Shown piece after piece: positions 31,605-41,992 of a DNA stretch of 64,000 bases; the stretch's first letter is position 1; each line of letters starts with the position of its first letter. The notes beneath the pieces are model-generated. The model made no database searches and was not told the DNA's origin. It saw only the letters and a program-made list of their open reading frames with translations. A program made the position numbers and the translations under genes. The DNA is from Bacteroidota bacterium (GTDB lineage Bacteria; Bacteroidota; Ignavibacteria; Ignavibacteriales; Ignavibacteriaceae), in contig JAKBMG010000092.1 of NCBI GenBank assembly GCA_021831685.1, positions 14,771 through 78,770 of the forward strand, written 5' to 3'.

Positions 31605-34235
31605 TTAAACTTTTGGTTGAAGAAGCTTGGCTATCAAACCAGTCCACCCTGTTTGATGGGAAGCCCCCAATCCTTTTCCGTTATCTCCATTGAAATATTC
31701 GTGAAATAAAATATAATCCTTAAAATGTGGATCAGTTTGAAATTTCTTATTCTCTCCGAAAACAGGGCGATTTCCATTTTCATCTTTCAAAAATATTCGT
31801 GAAAGTCGTTTTGTCAGTTCGTTGGCAATTTCTTTAAGAGTAAGATATTTTCCAGAGTTTACAGGATATTCTACCTTAAAATCATCACCATAATAATGAT
31901 GAAATCTTTGCAGAGATTCGATGATTAAGAAATTTACAGGGAACCAAATAGGTCCGCGCCAATTTGAATTACCTCCGAAAAGTCCGGTTTGAGATTCAGC
32001 AGGTTCATAATTAACAGAGAAAACCTTACCACCTGTTAAAAGTACATAAGGATTTTTTTCATGATATTTTGAAAGCGCACGAATTCCGTACTCCGAAAGA
32101 AATTCTGTCTCATCCAACATTCGATTTAAGATTTTCTTTAAGCGATGTCCTCTCAGCAAAGAAAAGAGGCGTGTTTCTTTCATACCTTTATCCCGCCATC
32201 TTGAAACAAGATTAGCAAGATCGGGGCGATAGTTTAAGAACCAATCGAGTCTTTCTGAAAACTTTGGGCTTGTATTCATTATTTCAGGTTCGAGCACTTC
32301 GACGGCAAAAAGCGGTATTAAGCCAACCATCGAGCGTACTTTTAGTTTTACATATTTATCGTCAGAGGTATGAAGGACATCATAAAAAAATTGATCTTCT
32401 TCATCCCATAGGTCTATTCCTTCGCCGGCAATATCAGTCATAGCACCAGCGATAAAAAGAAAGTGTTCCAAGAATTTCGTGGCGACATCTTGATACACAG
32501 GATTATGTTTTGAAAGCTCAAGAGAAATTCTTAAAAGATTAAGTGAGAACATTGCCATCCAGCTTGTAGCGTCTGCTTCTTCAAGATGCTCGCCTTCGGG
32601 TAAACCGGCGCTTCTATCGAATACTCCGATATTATCTAAGCCGAGAAAGCCACCTTGAAAGATATTTCTATTATCTTCATCCTTTCTATTAACCCACCAT
32701 GTAAAATTAAGAAGGAGTTTATGAAAAACCGATTCAAGGAAAGGGATATCACCATGACCGTTATTTGCTTTCTGATCTATTTTATAAACTCGCCATGTTG
32801 CCCAAGCATGCACGGGCGGATTGACATCTGAGAAATTCCATTCATAAGCAGGAAGCTGACCATTTGGGTTCATATACCACTCACGAGTTAAAAGTCTGAG
32901 TTGGTGTTTTGCAAACTCAGGATCAATCAAAGCAAATGGGATACAATGGAAAGCCAAATCCCACGAAGCGTACCATGGGTATTCCCATTTATCAGGCATA
33001 GAAATTATATCCGAATTATTTAAATGATTCCATTCATTATTTCTGCCTTTATATCTTTCTGGTGGCGGAGAGGGTTGAGAAGGATCACCTTTTAGCCAAT
33101 GCCGGACATCGTAATAATAAAATTGTTTACACCATAACATTCCTGCTAGCGCTTGCCGTTGGACGTTTTTTTCATCCTGACTTTTAATTTGAAACTCAAG
33201 TTCTTCATAAAATTCATCTGTCTCTTTAGTTCTCAGATTAAAGATCGAATCGAAATCTTCAAAAGGATTTATTAATTCTGACTTGTCCGAATTAGCCTTC
33301 AATCTTAGTCTAATTACTTTTGAGCCAAGCGCTGGAAGTGTAATTTTATAGTTTATGCCAGCTTTCGTCCCGGCCGTATTATTTACAGCTTCCTTTTTAC
33401 CGTTTACTATGAAGTCATTTATGCCATCCTTAAAAAGGCTTTCAGAATCAACATTATAAAGTTTTTTAATATTAGTATCATTATCGCAAAAAAGTAATTC
33501 GGGATTTTCTTCATAGAAAAGAGAATAGTTGCCTATATTTTGATGACTTAATAGAAGATAATTTTTATTTCCGGTACTTATTCCGGGTTTATAATCATCA
33601 TAACCCCAAGACCAGGTATTTCTGAACCAGATTTGAGGGACAACATTTAGCACGGCATTTTCATTAGCGCGATTGCAAACAGTAAGCTTAATTAAGATAT
33701 CTTCCGTGCCAGCTTTAGAATATTCTATAAAGACGTCAAAGTATTTATCTTCATTAAAGATTCCAGTATCGATTAATTCAAATTCAGGATCAAGTTTTCC
33801 GCGTTTTTGATTTTCCTGGAGAAGCTGAGAATAAGGGAATTCTGTTTGAGGATATTTGTACAACATTTTCATGTATGAATGCGTCGGAATATTTTCTAAG
33901 TAATAAAAATATTCTTTAACATCTTCGCCGTGATTTCCTTCTTTGCCTGTCAATCCGAAATATCTCTCTTTCAGGATCGAATCTTTACCATTCCAAAAAG
34001 AAAGAGCAAAACAAATAGTTTGTTTATCGTCGCAAATACCTCCGATACCTTCTTCGCCCCAGCGGTAAGCTTTGCTTCGAGCTGCATCGTGTGAGACGTA
34101 ATCCCACGCATCGCCATTCGCTGAATAATCTTCTCTGACAGTTCCCCACTGGCGGTCAGTTAAATAGGGTCCCCATTTTCGCCATAAAGAATTTCCTTTC
34201 TTAATTTCTAAAAGCCGGGCATTTTCAGCAAGCAT
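31605..34235 (-). CDS. GH63-like glucosidase / mannosylglycerate-hydrolase-type glycoside hydrolase
   Basis: RKWGPYLTDRQWGTVREDYSANGDAWDYVSHDAARSKAYRWGEEGIGG; WYASWDLAFHCIPFALIDP; NWRGPIWFPVNFL. Confidence 0.85.
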   Translation of the reverse strand: MLAENARLLEIKKGNSLWRKWGPYLTDRQWGTVREDYSANGDAWDYVSHDAARSKAYRWGEEGIGGICDDKQTICFALSFWNGKDSILKERYFGLTGKEGNHGEDVKEYFYYLENIPTHSYMKMLYKYPQTEFPYSQLLQENQKRGKLDPEFELIDTGIFNEDKYFDVFIEYSKAGTEDILIKLTVCNRANENAVLNVVPQIWFRNTWSWGYDDYKPGISTGNKNYLLLSHQNIGNYSLFYEENPELLFCDNDTNIKKLYNVDSESLFKDGINDFIVNGKKEAVNNTAGTKAGINYKITLPALGSKVIRLRLKANSDKSELINPFEDFDSIFNLRTKETDEFYEELEFQIKSQDEKNVQRQALAGMLWCKQFYYYDVRHWLKGDPSQPSPPPERYKGRNNEWNHLNNSDIISMPDKWEYPWYASWDLAFHCIPFALIDPEFAKHQLRLLTREWYMNPNGQLPAYEWNFSDVNPPVHAWATWRVYKIDQKANNGHGDIPFLESVFHKLLLNFTWWVNRKDEDNRNIFQGGFLGLDNIGVFDRSAGLPEGEHLEEADATSWMAMFSLNLLRISLELSKHNPVYQDVATKFLEHFLFIAGAMTDIAGEGIDLWDEEDQFFYDVLHTSDDKYVKLKVRSMVGLIPLFAVEVLEPEIMNTSPKFSERLDWFLNYRPDLANLVSRWRDKGMKETRLFSLLRGHRLKKILNRMLDETEFLSEYGIRALSKYHEKNPYVLLTGGKVFSVNYEPAESQTGLFGGNSNWRGPIWFPVNFLIIESLQRFHHYYGDDFKVEYPVNSGKYLTLKEIANELTKRLSRIFLKDENGNRPVFGENKKFQTDPHFKDYILFHEYFNGDNGKGLGASHQTGWTGLIAKLLQPKV

Positions 34236-34772
34236 CGTATCTCCAATGTTTTACATTGTAAATATGATAATAATACATTTGAAAACATGTTAAGCACATT
34301 ACATTTTTGAAATGATAGGTTCGTATGACGGCAAGCCGCAATCCGTCGAGATGGATGGGTTTGGAATGAAACTCATAGGTAATAGAAGAGGGACAGGGTA
34401 TGAACAGATAAGAGTACATTTGAATTAAATACAAATGATTTTTTACTTTCAGCAAGAATGACCACACAGAGAGTAACGAAATGGAGCGAAGAGAGCTTGC
34501 GAACGCAGCTGAATGGAAATAGGAACGGAGAGGACCTAGTCGCATTAAAATGACGAATGAAGATAATGACATATGCGGCTTTTTTAATTTCGTCCAATAT
34601 TTGCGATAAACGGCAATTAGAAAGCCGCTGGCGAGATGCCGAATTGATAATGTGCTTAATTGCTTCCGTTAGGGCGGAATTATTGGGAATTTGACAATTG
34701 TACCGGAACGGGAGGTTGCAATTATCAGTAATGATGACAAAAGAACGTTAAAATCGGAAGAAATTATTTGAC

Positions 34773-34934
34773 TTATTTTTCTTTTTTAAAAGCTTCAGAC
34801 AACACATTGTATAAATCCGCTTTGGTGAAGGGTTTGGACAAATAATATGTAAATCCGAAGAATAAAAAGTTTTCTTTGTCTCCCTCCATTGCATAAGCTG
34901 TAACTGCTATAATAGGTATATTTTTATAATAAAG
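34773..34934 (-). pseudogene. Orphan C-terminal receiver (REC) fragment immediately downstream of the histidine kinase, out of frame
   Basis: Minus-strand LYYKNIPIIAVTAYAMEGDKENFLFFGFTYYLSKPFTKADLYNVLSEAFKKEK*: REC beta4-alpha5 block with conserved T-A and K-P; beta1-beta3 and the Asp site are missing. Confidence 0.8.
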
Positions 34935-37203
34935 AAATATTGATAGGAAGTTTTATTGTAAAAACAGATCCTTTATTTATTTCACTCTTTAAAGAAATGC
35001 TTCCATTCATTCTGTCGATAAAATGTTTGGTTATAGTTAAACCTAAACCGGTGCCTTCAAATCTTCTGGAATAACCTTCGCTGGCTTGACGGAATTCCTC
35101 AAATATTAACTTCTGACTCTCTTTCGCTATCCCGATACCAGTATCAATTATTTTTATTATTATCCAATGTTTTTCATCATTTTCTTCTTTATCTATTTTA
35201 ACAATTATCCCTCCTTTAATTGTAAATTTAATGGCATTGTTAACAAGGTTTTCAATTATTTCTCTAAACATTCTCTCGTCTAAATTTACTTGGATGGAAT
35301 CAAACACATTATTGATTTCAAGAAATAATCCTTTTTTATCTGCCAGGTCTTTGAGCATTTTAATTACTTGCTTTATGCAATCTATTGCTTCAAAGGGCGC
35401 ATAATTAACCGGTAGACGATCAGCTTCAATTCTTGAAAGGTCAAGAATAAGATTTAAAGTTTCCAACAACCTATTGCCGCTTGTATTGATTGCCTCGATC
35501 ATTTCTAAGGATTGGCTGTTTGCCAATTCATCTTTTAGGATATCCGAAAAGCCCAGGATACCGATTAAAGGGGTGCGAAGTTCGTGGCTCATATTTGCAA
35601 GGAAGTTTGATTTTAGGCGGTTCATTTCTTCTGCATTTTCTTTTGCTTTAACTAATTCTTCAAGCGTTTTCTTTCGCTCAGTAATATCTATTAAAATCCC
35701 TCTTAAGCCTTCAGCTTTATTATCAATTATAATTGAACTTGCATATACTAAGCACGGGAATTCCGAACCGTCTTTACGGATGGCAATAAATTCTATTCCA
35801 CCAAATTGTTCACCGTTTAACACTTGATAAAATTTAGCAATAACAAGTTCCCTATCATTGGAATGTAGGAATTGATTAATTGTTAAACCATTTTTCAAAT
35901 CTTCTTCTGTGTATAAGAAGCTTTTTAGTCCCTCTTTATTAATGTAGGTTACTAGTGTATCATTTTTGACTTCAAAAACAGTCTGCGGCAGCAAATCAGC
36001 TAGGTCCTTAAATCTTTTTTCACTTTCTCTTAAAGCAAGCTCGGCTAATTTCTTATCATTTATATTTTCGAGCATTGATAATAGATATAATATTTCACCT
36101 TTTTTACTTTTAATAACAGAGGAAGTTAAATTGACCCAGAAAACATTTCCCGTTTTACTTATATATCTTTTTTCAAAGTTTATGATACTTGATTTTGTTG
36201 AAATTGTATTTAGAAATAATTCCTTGCTTCTGGTTTTATCATCACCAAAAGTAATATCGTCAATACTCATATTTCGTAATTCATCTTCTGAGTAACCTAA
36301 CATTTTCTGCAATGCAAAGTTTGCAGACAAATATCTACCGGAAGTTGAGATCCTTGCCATTCCGATAGGTGCAGAGACAAAGATATTCTTATAAAGTTCT
36401 TCACTCTCCTTAAATTGATTTCGTGTATTTATCAATTCAGTTATATCATGCGATATTCCTATTACTCCTATCATTTTATTGTCTTCACCATAATAGGGTA
36501 ATAATTTTGTATCGTTATACCGATCGTTAAATAGAATAATTCCGTTTTGTACTTCTCCACTTAAAGCTCCTAGGAATGCTTCCTTTCCCCTGATTATACT
36601 GCCATCTAATAATTCAAACGGGGCGTTATTATATAAATCAACAATGTTTTTGCCTATTAATTCTTCACTTTTAATCCCGGATGTTTCAAGGCCATTACCC
36701 TGTGAAAATGTAGCGACGCCTTCTCTATTTACGATAAAAAGAACAACAGGGAAATTGCTAACAATAGTGCGGAAATTTTCTTCTGACTCTCTTAAACGTT
36801 TTTCTATATTCTTGTTTTTTTCTATTTCTTCTGCTTCTTTTAAAGCTCTATTTATTGCCGGCAAAAGTTTTATAATTTTATCTTTTAAGACGTAATCGGT
36901 AGCACCCATTCTAAGAGCTTCGATTGCACGATCTTCGCCTATATGACCTGAGACATAAATATAGGGTACATTTATAGCTAATTCTTTTGCTATTTTTAAG
37001 GCTTCCAATCCATTAAAAGATGGCAGGGCGAAATCAGAGAGTATTAGATCAAACTTTTCATGAGTAAGCGCATATTCAAAATCATGTCTGCTATCCACTC
37101 TTTTTATTTTGCAGGAGGTTAATTCGGAATTAATAGTTTGATCGATTAACATTGCATCTTTATCATCATCCTCCAGATGGAGAATTTTAATTATTCTGTT
37201 CAT
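34924..37203 (-). CDS. Hybrid sensor kinase: REC - PAS (x3) - HisKA - HATPase
   Basis: ILHLEDDDKDAMLIDQT; FLANMSHELRTPLIGILGFSDIL H-box; NLVNNAIKFT, GTGLGLTITKHFIDRMNGSI. Confidence 0.93.
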   Translation of the reverse strand: MNRIIKILHLEDDDKDAMLIDQTINSELTSCKIKRVDSRHDFEYALTHEKFDLILSDFALPSFNGLEALKIAKELAINVPYIYVSGHIGEDRAIEALRMGATDYVLKDKIIKLLPAINRALKEAEEIEKNKNIEKRLRESEENFRTIVSNFPVVLFIVNREGVATFSQGNGLETSGIKSEELIGKNIVDLYNNAPFELLDGSIIRGKEAFLGALSGEVQNGIILFNDRYNDTKLLPYYGEDNKMIGVIGISHDITELINTRNQFKESEELYKNIFVSAPIGMARISTSGRYLSANFALQKMLGYSEDELRNMSIDDITFGDDKTRSKELFLNTISTKSSIINFEKRYISKTGNVFWVNLTSSVIKSKKGEILYLLSMLENINDKKLAELALRESEKRFKDLADLLPQTVFEVKNDTLVTYINKEGLKSFLYTEEDLKNGLTINQFLHSNDRELVIAKFYQVLNGEQFGGIEFIAIRKDGSEFPCLVYASSIIIDNKAEGLRGILIDITERKKTLEELVKAKENAEEMNRLKSNFLANMSHELRTPLIGILGFSDILKDELANSQSLEMIEAINTSGNRLLETLNLILDLSRIEADRLPVNYAPFEAIDCIKQVIKMLKDLADKKGLFLEINNVFDSIQVNLDERMFREIIENLVNNAIKFTIKGGIIVKIDKEENDEKHWIIIKIIDTGIGIAKESQKLIFEEFRQASEGYSRRFEGTGLGLTITKHFIDRMNGSISLKSEINKGSVFTIKLPINISLL

Positions 37204-37230
37204 AAAAGATCCAAAAATATCTATTTGAAT

Positions 37231-37683
37231 TTATTTTTGTTTAACGCTCATTGGAGGGGGTTCATTTATTACCGCCCAGAATAAGCCGAGTTGTTTTATA
37301 GTACGAATAAACTCTTGAAAATCTACGGGCTTAACTACATAAGCGTTAGCACCAAGCTTATAACCTTCCACTAAATCCTTTTCCTGATTGGATGATGTTA
37401 AAATAACGCAGGGAATCATTTTAAGATTTTCATCCGACTTTATTTGTTTCAGTACTTCAAGCCCGGTAACCTTAGGCATTTTAATATCCAATAAAATTAC
37501 TGCGGGGTTTACAGAAATACGGTTTGTAAATTTTCCATTGTAATGTAAATAGTCAAGCGCTTCTTTGCCATCATTAACCACATCAACTTCATTTGCAAGG
37601 TTAAATTCTTCCAAAGCAGCCAGGGTTAATTCAATATCATTTTTATCATCCTCAGCAAGTAGAATTCTTTTTAATTCATTCAT
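37231..37683 (-). CDS. Single-domain response regulator
   Basis: ILLAEDDKNDIELT, VILLDIKMPKVTGLEVL, VILTSS, YVVKPVDF. Confidence 0.93.
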   Translation of the reverse strand: MNELKRILLAEDDKNDIELTLAALEEFNLANEVDVVNDGKEALDYLHYNGKFTNRISVNPAVILLDIKMPKVTGLEVLKQIKSDENLKMIPCVILTSSNQEKDLVEGYKLGANAYVVKPVDFQEFIRTIKQLGLFWAVINEPPPMSVKQK

Positions 37684-39544
37684 TTTTGTCCTTTATTCTT
37701 TTTAAAGTAAAATAAAATGATGCACCGTTGTCCACTTCACTTTGCGCCCAAATAGTTCCACCATGGCGGGTAATAATTCTTTTAACGTTTGCCAGTCCGA
37801 TCCCGGTTCCTTCAAATTCGGAGTTACTGTGTAGCCGTTGAAAAACGCCGAACAGCTTATCGGCATATTTCATATCGAAACCTGCGCCGTTATCTTTTAT
37901 ACAAAAAATATATTCGTCTTCTTTAGTCTCAACACTTATTTCAATCGTGGCTATATCTTTTTGATTTGTATATTTAACCGCATTCGAGATTAAATTTATA
38001 AAAACCTGCTTTAGCATTGAAGCATCGCCGAGGACACCGGGCATTTTATCGATTTTCCAGGAGATTTTCCGTTCCTTTAATTCATCCCTTAGATCATTAA
38101 TGGATTCAGTAATAATATTATTTAGATTTACTACTGACTCATTCATTTGAGAATGCGCTACTCTTGAAAATGAAAGCAAGTCATCAATAAGGTTGCCCAT
38201 CTTGTTTGCAGCGTCATTTATATTAGAAATATATTTTCGATTCATATCATCTAAACTTGAGCCAATATTTTTTTGAAGAAGCTGCAGAAACCCTATTATG
38301 TGTCTAAGCGGAGCGCGCAAATCATGGGAAACTGAATACGAAAAAGATTCAAGTTCCTTATTTGATTCATCAAGCTGTGCAGTTCTTATAATTACTAATT
38401 CTTCAAGTTTTTCACGGTATAATTTTAACTCAAGTTCTATTTGTTTTTCACTCGTAATGTCTTTTGATAAAATTAAAATCCCTTCCGGGACAGGTTCCAT
38501 ATTGAGCAAGAACCAATTCTTATCACCATTTGGATAAATAAATTCATTCTCCATAGAGAAAGGAGTTTTCTTCTTCATGCAATCCGCCAGCTTGGAAAAC
38601 ATTTCAGTACTTTCAATGCCGGGATAAACTTCCTTCATTGTATGATTAACTAATTCTTCCTTAGTTTTTCTTCCTTGTGCTGCAGCCGCATTATTGACAT
38701 AGAGATAGCGCCAATTATTTCCAATAATTTGAAATCCTTCCATCATATAGTCTAACGTGGTACTATAACGGTTTTCAGCTTTAACTAATTCTTCGTGAGC
38801 TTGTTTTCTTTCGGTAATATCAGTGATAGTAGCAAGAACCGAAAAGCCGCCCTCATTTGTTATAGGATCAAGTCCAATCTCCAAAGGTATTTCATTGCCG
38901 TTTTTGTGCAAACCATACAGTTCTTTTCTTTTTCCTATACTCCTATTCTTCGGGTTTAAGAAAAAATTATTTTGATGATGTAAATGAGTCCTTGAGAACC
39001 TAGGGGGAATTAAAATGTCAAGGGGTTGTTCGATTAATTCTTCGCGAGAATATCCGAATAAAATTTCCGTTTGCCTATTAACGAGTTTAATTTTGCCCTG
39101 CTGATCGATTAGTAGAATTGCATTAGGAGAGGATTCAATAACAAGCTTAAAGTTTTCATCGGTACGATTTTTTTCAGTAACATCATTTACAGTTACAAAT
39201 CTTCCTTTTATTTTATTAAATAAAATATCGTGGGATATAATTTCGACGTCTATAATTGAGCCGTCTTTTTTCTTATGTCGCCATCCCGTTGACCACTGGT
39301 ATTGAGCAATTTCCCTTTCCACATTATCCAACAGGAGTCCAATATCTTCTTCCTGTCTTATATCTTTAAGCGTGAGATCAAAGAATTCCTCTTTTGAATA
39401 TCCGTATTTTTTAACAGCAGCATCATTTACAGATAAGAATTTTAATGTTTTTAGGTCGTAGATCCACATAGGGAAAGGATTTGACTCGAAGAGAATATTA
39501 TATTGTCCCTCTTCGTTTATTGGAGAAAAATTTTGGAGATGCAT
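37676..39544 (-). CDS. PAS-domain sensor histidine kinase
   Basis: Three PAS modules; SYSVSHDLRAPLRHIIGFLQLL; GTGIGLANVKRIITRHGGTIWAQSE; overlaps RR start by 8 nt. Confidence 0.93.
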   Translation of the reverse strand: MHLQNFSPINEEGQYNILFESNPFPMWIYDLKTLKFLSVNDAAVKKYGYSKEEFFDLTLKDIRQEEDIGLLLDNVEREIAQYQWSTGWRHKKKDGSIIDVEIISHDILFNKIKGRFVTVNDVTEKNRTDENFKLVIESSPNAILLIDQQGKIKLVNRQTEILFGYSREELIEQPLDILIPPRFSRTHLHHQNNFFLNPKNRSIGKRKELYGLHKNGNEIPLEIGLDPITNEGGFSVLATITDITERKQAHEELVKAENRYSTTLDYMMEGFQIIGNNWRYLYVNNAAAAQGRKTKEELVNHTMKEVYPGIESTEMFSKLADCMKKKTPFSMENEFIYPNGDKNWFLLNMEPVPEGILILSKDITSEKQIELELKLYREKLEELVIIRTAQLDESNKELESFSYSVSHDLRAPLRHIIGFLQLLQKNIGSSLDDMNRKYISNINDAANKMGNLIDDLLSFSRVAHSQMNESVVNLNNIITESINDLRDELKERKISWKIDKMPGVLGDASMLKQVFINLISNAVKYTNQKDIATIEISVETKEDEYIFCIKDNGAGFDMKYADKLFGVFQRLHSNSEFEGTGIGLANVKRIITRHGGTIWAQSEVDNGASFYFTLKRIKDKNE

Positions 39545-39845
39545 AATTATTTCCGGGAGGTAATACCTATATAAAGTATATAGAACATACTAAACTAAAT
39601 TTTTAGTTTAAATATTGGATGATAATGATTTTGGATATCATCTTAAGCAATCATCTTTTAACTGCCTTTAACTAAACAAAACTTATCTAAAATAGGAAAT
39701 AAGCTTTGTGCTTTAAAGCAAATATTCAAATCAGCTGTCAATAATGATAATCAAAAACGACGACAGCCGCCAATGTGATTTGCTTTCTTGAATAGGCAAG
39801 ATTCGGGGGTTTTATTTTATTTTACAATATTTTTCTATAATAATG

Positions 39846-39923
39846 TCATCTCTTTTTATGAGCATCTATTCCTACAGATATCAGTTGATTACTAAAATCA
39901 AGTTTCTTACTTTTCCCTTTCAT
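39846..39923 (-). pseudogene. IS110-family transposase N-terminal remnant
   Basis: MKGKSKKLDFSNQLISVGIDAHKKR* then in-frame HYYRKIL*; 'ISVGIDAHKKxW' is the IS110 DEDD N-terminal motif, with a stop (TGA) where Trp is expected. Confidence 0.6.
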
Positions 39924-40046
39924 TTTGGCATCCTTTACTGTTTTTATTTTAATTAGATGATTTATTAATAAATCAATTTTATCTAATTTACAGAAAGGGT
40001 GCCTTTTCTATTTACCTTTTAAACATAATATCTATAATTCTTTCAT

Positions 40047-40982
40047 TTAAACAATCGAAAGCATTCTTTCAATCGGAAGTTTTGCACGCAGGGCAATTTC
40101 ATGCGGGACTTTCACTTCAAATTGTTCATAGCGGAGTGAATCATAAAGTTTCTCAAGCGTAATCATTTTCATATACTCGCATATAGATTTTTCACTCATC
40201 GGAAAAAAATCTACTTCGGGTTTAACTTTTTTAAGTCTATGTATAATACCTACTTCAGTTGCAATTACAAATTCATCTATATCAGAGTTCTTAACATGAT
40301 TTATCATCCCTTCTGTTGAAAATATTTTTACATTCTTGTAGCCTGAATGCATCTGAGATTTCAACATGCAGGATGTGGAGCATCCGCATTCAGGGTGAAT
40401 GAGAAAATCAGCATTGGGATGTTGGGATTGCGCATCGGCAAAATTTATATCGCCAATCTTTTCATGCACATGGCAGGCACCGTTCCAAATTTCTACTTCT
40501 CTTCCGGTCACTGCTCTAACATATTGCCCTAAAAAACGGTCAGGCAAGAATAATATTTTTTTATTTTTTGGGATCGATTCAACGACTTTAACCGCATTTG
40601 ATGATGTGCAGCAGTAATCGCTTTCTGCTTTTACTTCGGCAGTGGTATTAACATAAGATACAACAACAGCACCGGGATGCTCTTTTTTCCATTCTCGTAA
40701 TTGCTGTGCATCTATAGTCGCGGCTAATGAACAGCCGGCTTCCAAATCGGGTATTAAGACTTTTTTGCCGGGTGATATTATTGAAGCAGTTTCTGCCATA
40801 AAATGAACGCCGCAAAAGACAATTAAGCTTGCATCTGTTTTTGCAGCCTGCTGAGAAAGACCAAGCGAGTCGCCCACAAAATCGGCAACATCTTGCACGT
40901 CACCAATTTGATAGTTGTGCGCAAGTATTACTGCATTCTTTGCTTTTTTTAGTTTTAATATTTCACTTACAAGTTCATTCAT
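40047..40982 (-). CDS. nadA: Quinolinate synthase A
   Basis: AVILAHNYQIGDVQDVADFVGDSLGLS; HPECGCSTSCM; TEVGIIHRLKK. Confidence 0.96.
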   Translation of the reverse strand: MNELVSEILKLKKAKNAVILAHNYQIGDVQDVADFVGDSLGLSQQAAKTDASLIVFCGVHFMAETASIISPGKKVLIPDLEAGCSLAATIDAQQLREWKKEHPGAVVVSYVNTTAEVKAESDYCCTSSNAVKVVESIPKNKKILFLPDRFLGQYVRAVTGREVEIWNGACHVHEKIGDINFADAQSQHPNADFLIHPECGCSTSCMLKSQMHSGYKNVKIFSTEGMINHVKNSDIDEFVIATEVGIIHRLKKVKPEVDFFPMSEKSICEYMKMITLEKLYDSLRYEQFEVKVPHEIALRAKLPIERMLSIV

Positions 40983-41098
40983 ATATTTACTAATTCATTT
41001 AATAAAAAGTGATAGTTTACGTTCAAGAAAAAAGTAAAGATTTAAGAGTCAATACAAAATTGATTTTTGATCATTTCTGAATAGTGTTCGTTGAAATT

Positions 41099-41989
41099 TT
41101 AATTTTCTATTTTCATACTAATGTCAAGAGCTTTAACAGAATGAGTTAACGCTCCTACGGAAATAAAATCTACTCCCGCTGCGGCTGTTTCACGTATTTT
41201 ATCAATATTCATATTACCGGAGGCTTCAACCTTTGCTTTTCCATTAATTATTTTTACGGCTTCCTTCATTAAGGAAGGCGGCATATTATCGAGCATAATC
41301 ATATCAACTTTACATTTTAAAGCTTCGCGAACTTCATTTAGATTTGTAGTTTCAACTTCAATCTTTAATTTTTCTTTCTTTTTAAGCTTATCATTCTTTG
41401 ATCTGACTTTCCGAACAGCCTCTGAAATACTTCCGGCAGCTTTTATATGGTTGTCTTTAATAAGCGCCATATCATAAAGACCAATTCTATGATTTGTTCC
41501 ACCGCCGGTTTTAACGGCATACTTATCAATCATACGCAAACCGGGTACTGTTTTTCTTGTATCAAGAATTTTTGTACCGGTATTATTTAGCGCTTCCACA
41601 TATTTTGACGTAACAGAAGCGATGCCTGAGATTCTTTGAAGAAAATTTAGAGCCGTTCGCTCGCCGGTTAATAGTGCTCTAAGCGAACCATTCACTTCGG
41701 CAATTTTAGTTCCGGCGGAAACTTTGTCACCTTCTTTTACGAAGCTTTTCCATATGATTTTCTTGTCGAGCTTTCTAAGCACATGTTTAGCAATATTAAG
41801 TCCTGCAATTATCCCATCTTCCTTTGCCAGAAAATAGGCTTTTGCATTTCGATTTTTCGGCACAATCCGGTTTGTAGTTATATCCCCGCTGCCGATATCT
41901 TCCTTAAAGGCAGCATCGATAATTCTTTCAAGTTCTTTTTTATTTATTGATTTCATAATTTTTCCTAAACTAAATTGGAATGAGATCAT
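41099..41989 (-). CDS. nadC: Nicotinate-nucleotide pyrophosphorylase (carboxylating)
   Basis: EDIGSGDITTNRIV, TRKTVPGLRMIDKYAVKTGGGTNHRIGLYDMALIKDNH. Confidence 0.96.
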   Translation of the reverse strand: MISFQFSLGKIMKSINKKELERIIDAAFKEDIGSGDITTNRIVPKNRNAKAYFLAKEDGIIAGLNIAKHVLRKLDKKIIWKSFVKEGDKVSAGTKIAEVNGSLRALLTGERTALNFLQRISGIASVTSKYVEALNNTGTKILDTRKTVPGLRMIDKYAVKTGGGTNHRIGLYDMALIKDNHIKAAGSISEAVRKVRSKNDKLKKKEKLKIEVETTNLNEVREALKCKVDMIMLDNMPPSLMKEAVKIINGKAKVEASGNMNIDKIRETAAAGVDFISVGALTHSVKALDISMKIEN

Positions 41990-41992
41990 GAT

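Noticed and set aside
34225-34597. Minus ORFs 34225..34572 and 34373..34597
   Set aside because: Translate degenerate intergenic repeat text ('FIRHFNATRSSPF...CVRKLSSLHFVTLCVVILAESKK'); not a credible protein.
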